Source: Rhynchonema sp. JSB1_4 (taxonomy: Eukaryota > Nematoda > Chromadorea > Monhysterida > Xyalidae). From it: DNA of 64,000 nucleotides. A program made the position numbers and the translations under genes. The notes beneath the pieces were generated by a model. It searched no databases. It worked only from the letters and a program-made list of their open reading frames with translations, and was not told the DNA's origin. Of this stretch, positions 61,801 to 64,000 are shown piece by piece; position 1 is the stretch's first letter, and every line of letters starts with the position of its first letter. The stretch spans positions 1-64,000 of the forward strand of contig JASAMV010006387.1 in the NCBI GenBank assembly GCA_030248065.1, given 5' to 3'.

Positions 61801-64000
61801 AATATGTTGCATCGATTTCATTTATCCTGAAACGTCGTTTGCAACACTTTTTCTAATAAAAAAATTTTCGTCAAAAAAAAAATCACAAAAAAAAATTTTT
61901 TTTGAAAAAAAAAGCTCGTTAATAAAAAAATTTTTTTTCAACCCTGGCCAAAAGAGCAGAGCACTTATTTTCTTCCAATGACTTAGGCTTAGGCTGATTT
62001 TGGTATCAGGCTTAGGCTTAGGCATATGCTTACACTTAAGATTAGTTTTGTGTTTGGGCTTAGGCTTAGGCTTAGGCCTATTCGTTTTTAGGTTCTGCTC
62101 TTTTGGACCCTGCTCTTTTTAACTTGCTCAGCTTTGCTCAATTGCCCGTCCGCCGAGCCTTCATATGACGCCTACCGCTAACTGTGTCTTGAAGTCTCAA
62201 GTTTTAAAGCGCAGTCTACCATCTCTTTTCTGTGGAGAAACGCAAGTTGCCGTCGATACCCATGTATTAAACTGTCCTCATTGTAAAACAATCTTTATTC
62301 TTCCATTCATGAACCAAAATGTCGGCTGCCGATCAGTTATAATATTGAGCGCAGATCGTTCAGTGTACCGCTCCTCGGTGCATCAGGTCATCGTCAGTGC
62401 GCGAATGCTCCATGGCGCATGAGAGAAATTTAAAAAAAAACTTAAAGTTATCTTAAGCTGTATTTCCAGCAATACTACAACCTGGTGATTACGGCCAAGT
62501 CGCCTTTAACCGGTCTGCGCAGTCGTGAACAAATGCTGGAGATCTTTATTGATGATGCCAATGACCACGCGCCCGTGTTTGCACAAAGCACCTACACGTT
62601 CGTCGTGGAGTCGTTGAGACCCGGCACTACAATTGGACAGGTATATGAACCTTGCGAATATTATAGTAGGTATTGTATATATGTAGTATCGCGCAATTTA
62701 TTCAACCGACAGTGTGTATCCTAGGACGGTTGGCTCTACATGTGGGTTGCAGCGCTCTCGGCTTGACATATTTGTGATTTGTTCCATACCCTCCGGCAGA
62801 TCTCCAATCTGACACAGTTTCAGCGGATTCTGTTTTAGTGCCACCGGCCTCTAAGCTGTCCAAGATTTGTCATCCACTCAGGTACAAGCAACCGACGGTG
62901 ATATCAGTGAAGCATTCAACCAAGTGTCGTACGAGTTAGCAGATGAAGAGCATAAAGCGTTCCTCAACATCGACCCCAACAGTGGTGTGTTGCACGTTTA
63001 CGCCAGCAGTGCGGGCTTGAAACATCTGTCAGTCACTGTGCGCGCGATGGATAACGGCGATCCGCCAATGCAGGTAGGTGCATGATTTGGTTGTGAAACG
63101 CTAGAAATCACCATTTGTATTTTTCTGGGGATTTTTTTTGGTTAATTTTTTTGGTTTCCGTTTTTCTTTGGATGATTGCGGGGCCCTCTGTTACATATAA
63201 TATAACTATAGCAAGCACATCGCTTCAATGCGGTGAAGTGTGACGCAATGCCCCTATGAAACATCAGCAAGGGTGTCCAATACGTAACAGCACAGTCCTG
63301 CGTGCCAAGAGTGACACAGTCTCGCTTTCCCTGGAATAAATTTGGGCTTGAAAAACGATTTACTGAAAAAGTGCGTGAAGTCCGTCCCATGAATGCCGAA
63401 TCCTGGGTCCAGTTCGGGTCACATCTCAAGCGCTAGAGTTCTGGTCCCGATTTCACCCGAAAGAAATTTGATTTGCGTTTCCCCGAGTATCGCCCGATAC
63501 ATCGATACGATACGTGTCAGTTCGAACTCGCCTGATAGTCTGCTGAATGAGCCATACTGTATATGTGAGTATAGTCCAGCCACGAACTCATGAGACGACT
63601 TATTTTGAAGTTGACTTGAACGGATCCAATAATGTTCCGGTTCCACGTATTTCGGAAATGAAAGAAAGAGAAACGCATGTATTTTAAAAAAAAACACGCT
63701 CTCCACCTCGGTACGTAAATTCCCTTTTGACTCCCAAAACATTTGTGTGTTGAACGACGTTGCTGTTCACGCAAGCACGCAACAATTTGAGGTCAGCCAG
63801 CTGGAACTTGTCATCATGTCTCTCGGCCCAATCTCTTTCTTTTGTTTGCGAAAACCCGTGTAACCGGCGCATTTTTTAATCTGGCAAGTAAGCTTCAAAA
63901 CGAGTCGTCTCATGAGCACGTGGCTGGACTACATATACGTTTGACACTGGTTACATACATATATATTGTTGTCTGTTTCGCCATGTATACAGTATGTACA
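49900..64000 (+). CDS. Multi-repeat cadherin, 5' part (continues past window)
   Basis: Twenty-five exons chain in phase to ~1,065 residues with no internal stop: 49900-49957, 50268-50330, 51063-51220, 51315-51419, 51589-51741, 52187-52352, 52530-52645, 52838-52963, 53416-53521, 53836-53927, 54298-54468, 54949-55097, 55601-55781, 56657-56741, 57030-57142, 57411-57602, 58298-58450, 59431-59528, 60173-60251, 60328-60429, 60516-60604, 60721-60827, 60943-61112, 62470-62640 and 62882-63073. Exon 1 gives a signal peptide (MRLPKLIRPLGLLLSHLITA). Cadherin repeat signatures follow: NVNNYAPWF, SSLDYEQG, LLDREV, LIDENDNAPMF, HASDPDQ, VALDRE, DINDNAPVF, FTDADDGDNARV and DDANDHAPVF, alternating with TGEVYL/SGVLHV-type strands. 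Some repeats lack the full DxNDNxPxF linker (for example NVDDTLPKF, DTDGAYF). No transmembrane or cytoplasmic part is in the window, so classical versus FAT/dachsous-like type is open. The least certain junctions are exons 4, 15 and 16. Confidence 0.88.
50340..50758. mobile_element. Inverted-repeat element, cadherin intron 2
   Basis: CTGGAGTTTTCCACTTAAAA at the left pairs with CTTTAAGTGGAAAACTGCGG at the right; both are followed inward by C/G-rich CCCCCGGGGCT-like blocks. It is related to the ACCGGAGTTT elements. Confidence 0.6.
56045..56117. repeat. Hairpin, GACCAGCGTAAAAGTTG family
   Basis: CACTATTTTCGACCAGCGTA at the left pairs with its complement at the right over about 27 bases. Same stem as the insert at 8121-8200; single arms recur near 56310 and 59725. 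Confidence 0.7.
58124..58260. mobile_element. Internal fragment of the CCACGAGCTCATGAG MITE
   Basis: Matches the middle of the family (GATGACAAATTCCAGCTGGC onward) without terminal repeats. It lies in a cadherin intron, directly after a C homopolymer. Confidence 0.55.
59941..60120. mobile_element. Snapback MITE, TACTCTGACAATTC family, copy 2
   Basis: Same as 40621-40799. It ends about 50 bases before the acceptor of the cadherin exon 60173-60251. Confidence 0.8.
61251..61946. mobile_element. Non-autonomous hAT-like element D
   Basis: Ends CAGGGTTGTTTCAAAAAAAA and ...TTTCAACCCTG, with exact 8-bp duplications GCCAAAAG (61243-61250, 61947-61954). Subterminal A/T blocks as in family A. The interior of ~500 bases has no transposase. 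Confidence 0.88.
61982..62079. repeat. TTAGGC-type hexamer repeats
   Basis: Three clusters of TTAGGC units (up to about four in a row) with intervening variants. TTAGGC is the telomeric unit of nematodes; here it is interstitial and inside the outer MITE. Confidence 0.75.
63570..63932. mobile_element. MITE, CCACGAGCTCATGAG family, cadherin intron
   Basis: Complete copy with TATAGTCCAGCCACGAACTC at the left and its complement at the right. It sits in the intron after the last cadherin exon visible in the window. Confidence 0.7.

Larger units (their letters stand above)
61167..62160. mobile_element. Inverted-repeat element interrupted by a hAT-like element
   Basis: Left end 61167-61250 (GGACAATTGAGCAAAGC ... 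AAAAAGAGCAGGGCCAAAAG) is complementary to 62090-62158. Without the nested hAT-like insertion it would be about 290 bases. It lies in a cadherin intron. Confidence 0.65.

Overview
The window is 64 kb of animal nuclear DNA, probably from an invertebrate. Genes are split into many short exons with GT/AG introns. DNA-transposon remnants (MITEs) are dense, and there are long CA/GT microsatellites. No operon, bacterial promoter or CRISPR structure is visible. The gene set (C1GALT1-like galactosyltransferase, calmodulin-like protein, large cadherin, four-TM proteins, LACT-type serine hydrolase) fits a lophotrochozoan or helminth, but I cannot name the species. I rebuilt genes by chaining exons whose splice phases agree, so the calls rest on translated sequence and not on transcripts.

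Layout. Positions 863-10951 and 12688-22808 are the two arms of a ~10 kb inverted repeat around a ~1.7 kb spacer. Each arm carries a complete copy of the same eight-exon, 368-residue four-TM protein gene (2623-8789 on -, 14863-20852 on +), arranged head to head. Between them lies a serine beta-lactamase-like (LACT) gene. Its penultimate recognised exon is in both arms and its last exon is only in the spacer. Transposons present in one arm only give clean empty/filled-site comparisons: a hAT-like element at 6542-7476 and a small foldback at 8121-8200 in the left arm, and an LTR miniature at 18352-19110 and a 170 bp insert at 22364-22533 in the right arm.

To the right of the repeat are a C1GALT1-like gene (23137-26295, -), a calmodulin-like gene with a Glu-rich tail (27171-30397, -), a MITE-rich zone to ~39 kb, a four-TM protein with an N-terminal PPSY motif (39186-41789, -), and a long AT-rich gene-poor stretch (41.8-49.9 kb). 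A cadherin gene starts at 49900 (+), has at least 25 exons to 63073 and continues past the window end.

The most unusual items are: (1) the LTR miniature (TRIM), whose two LTRs each contain a tRNA-like sequence with exact-looking A and B boxes, a Cassandra-like design; (2) non-autonomous hAT-like families with 8-bp target duplications and ends built of short self-complementary arrays; (3) the inverted repeat and the LACT gene cut by its edge; (4) the calmodulin-like protein with an acidic C-terminal extension.
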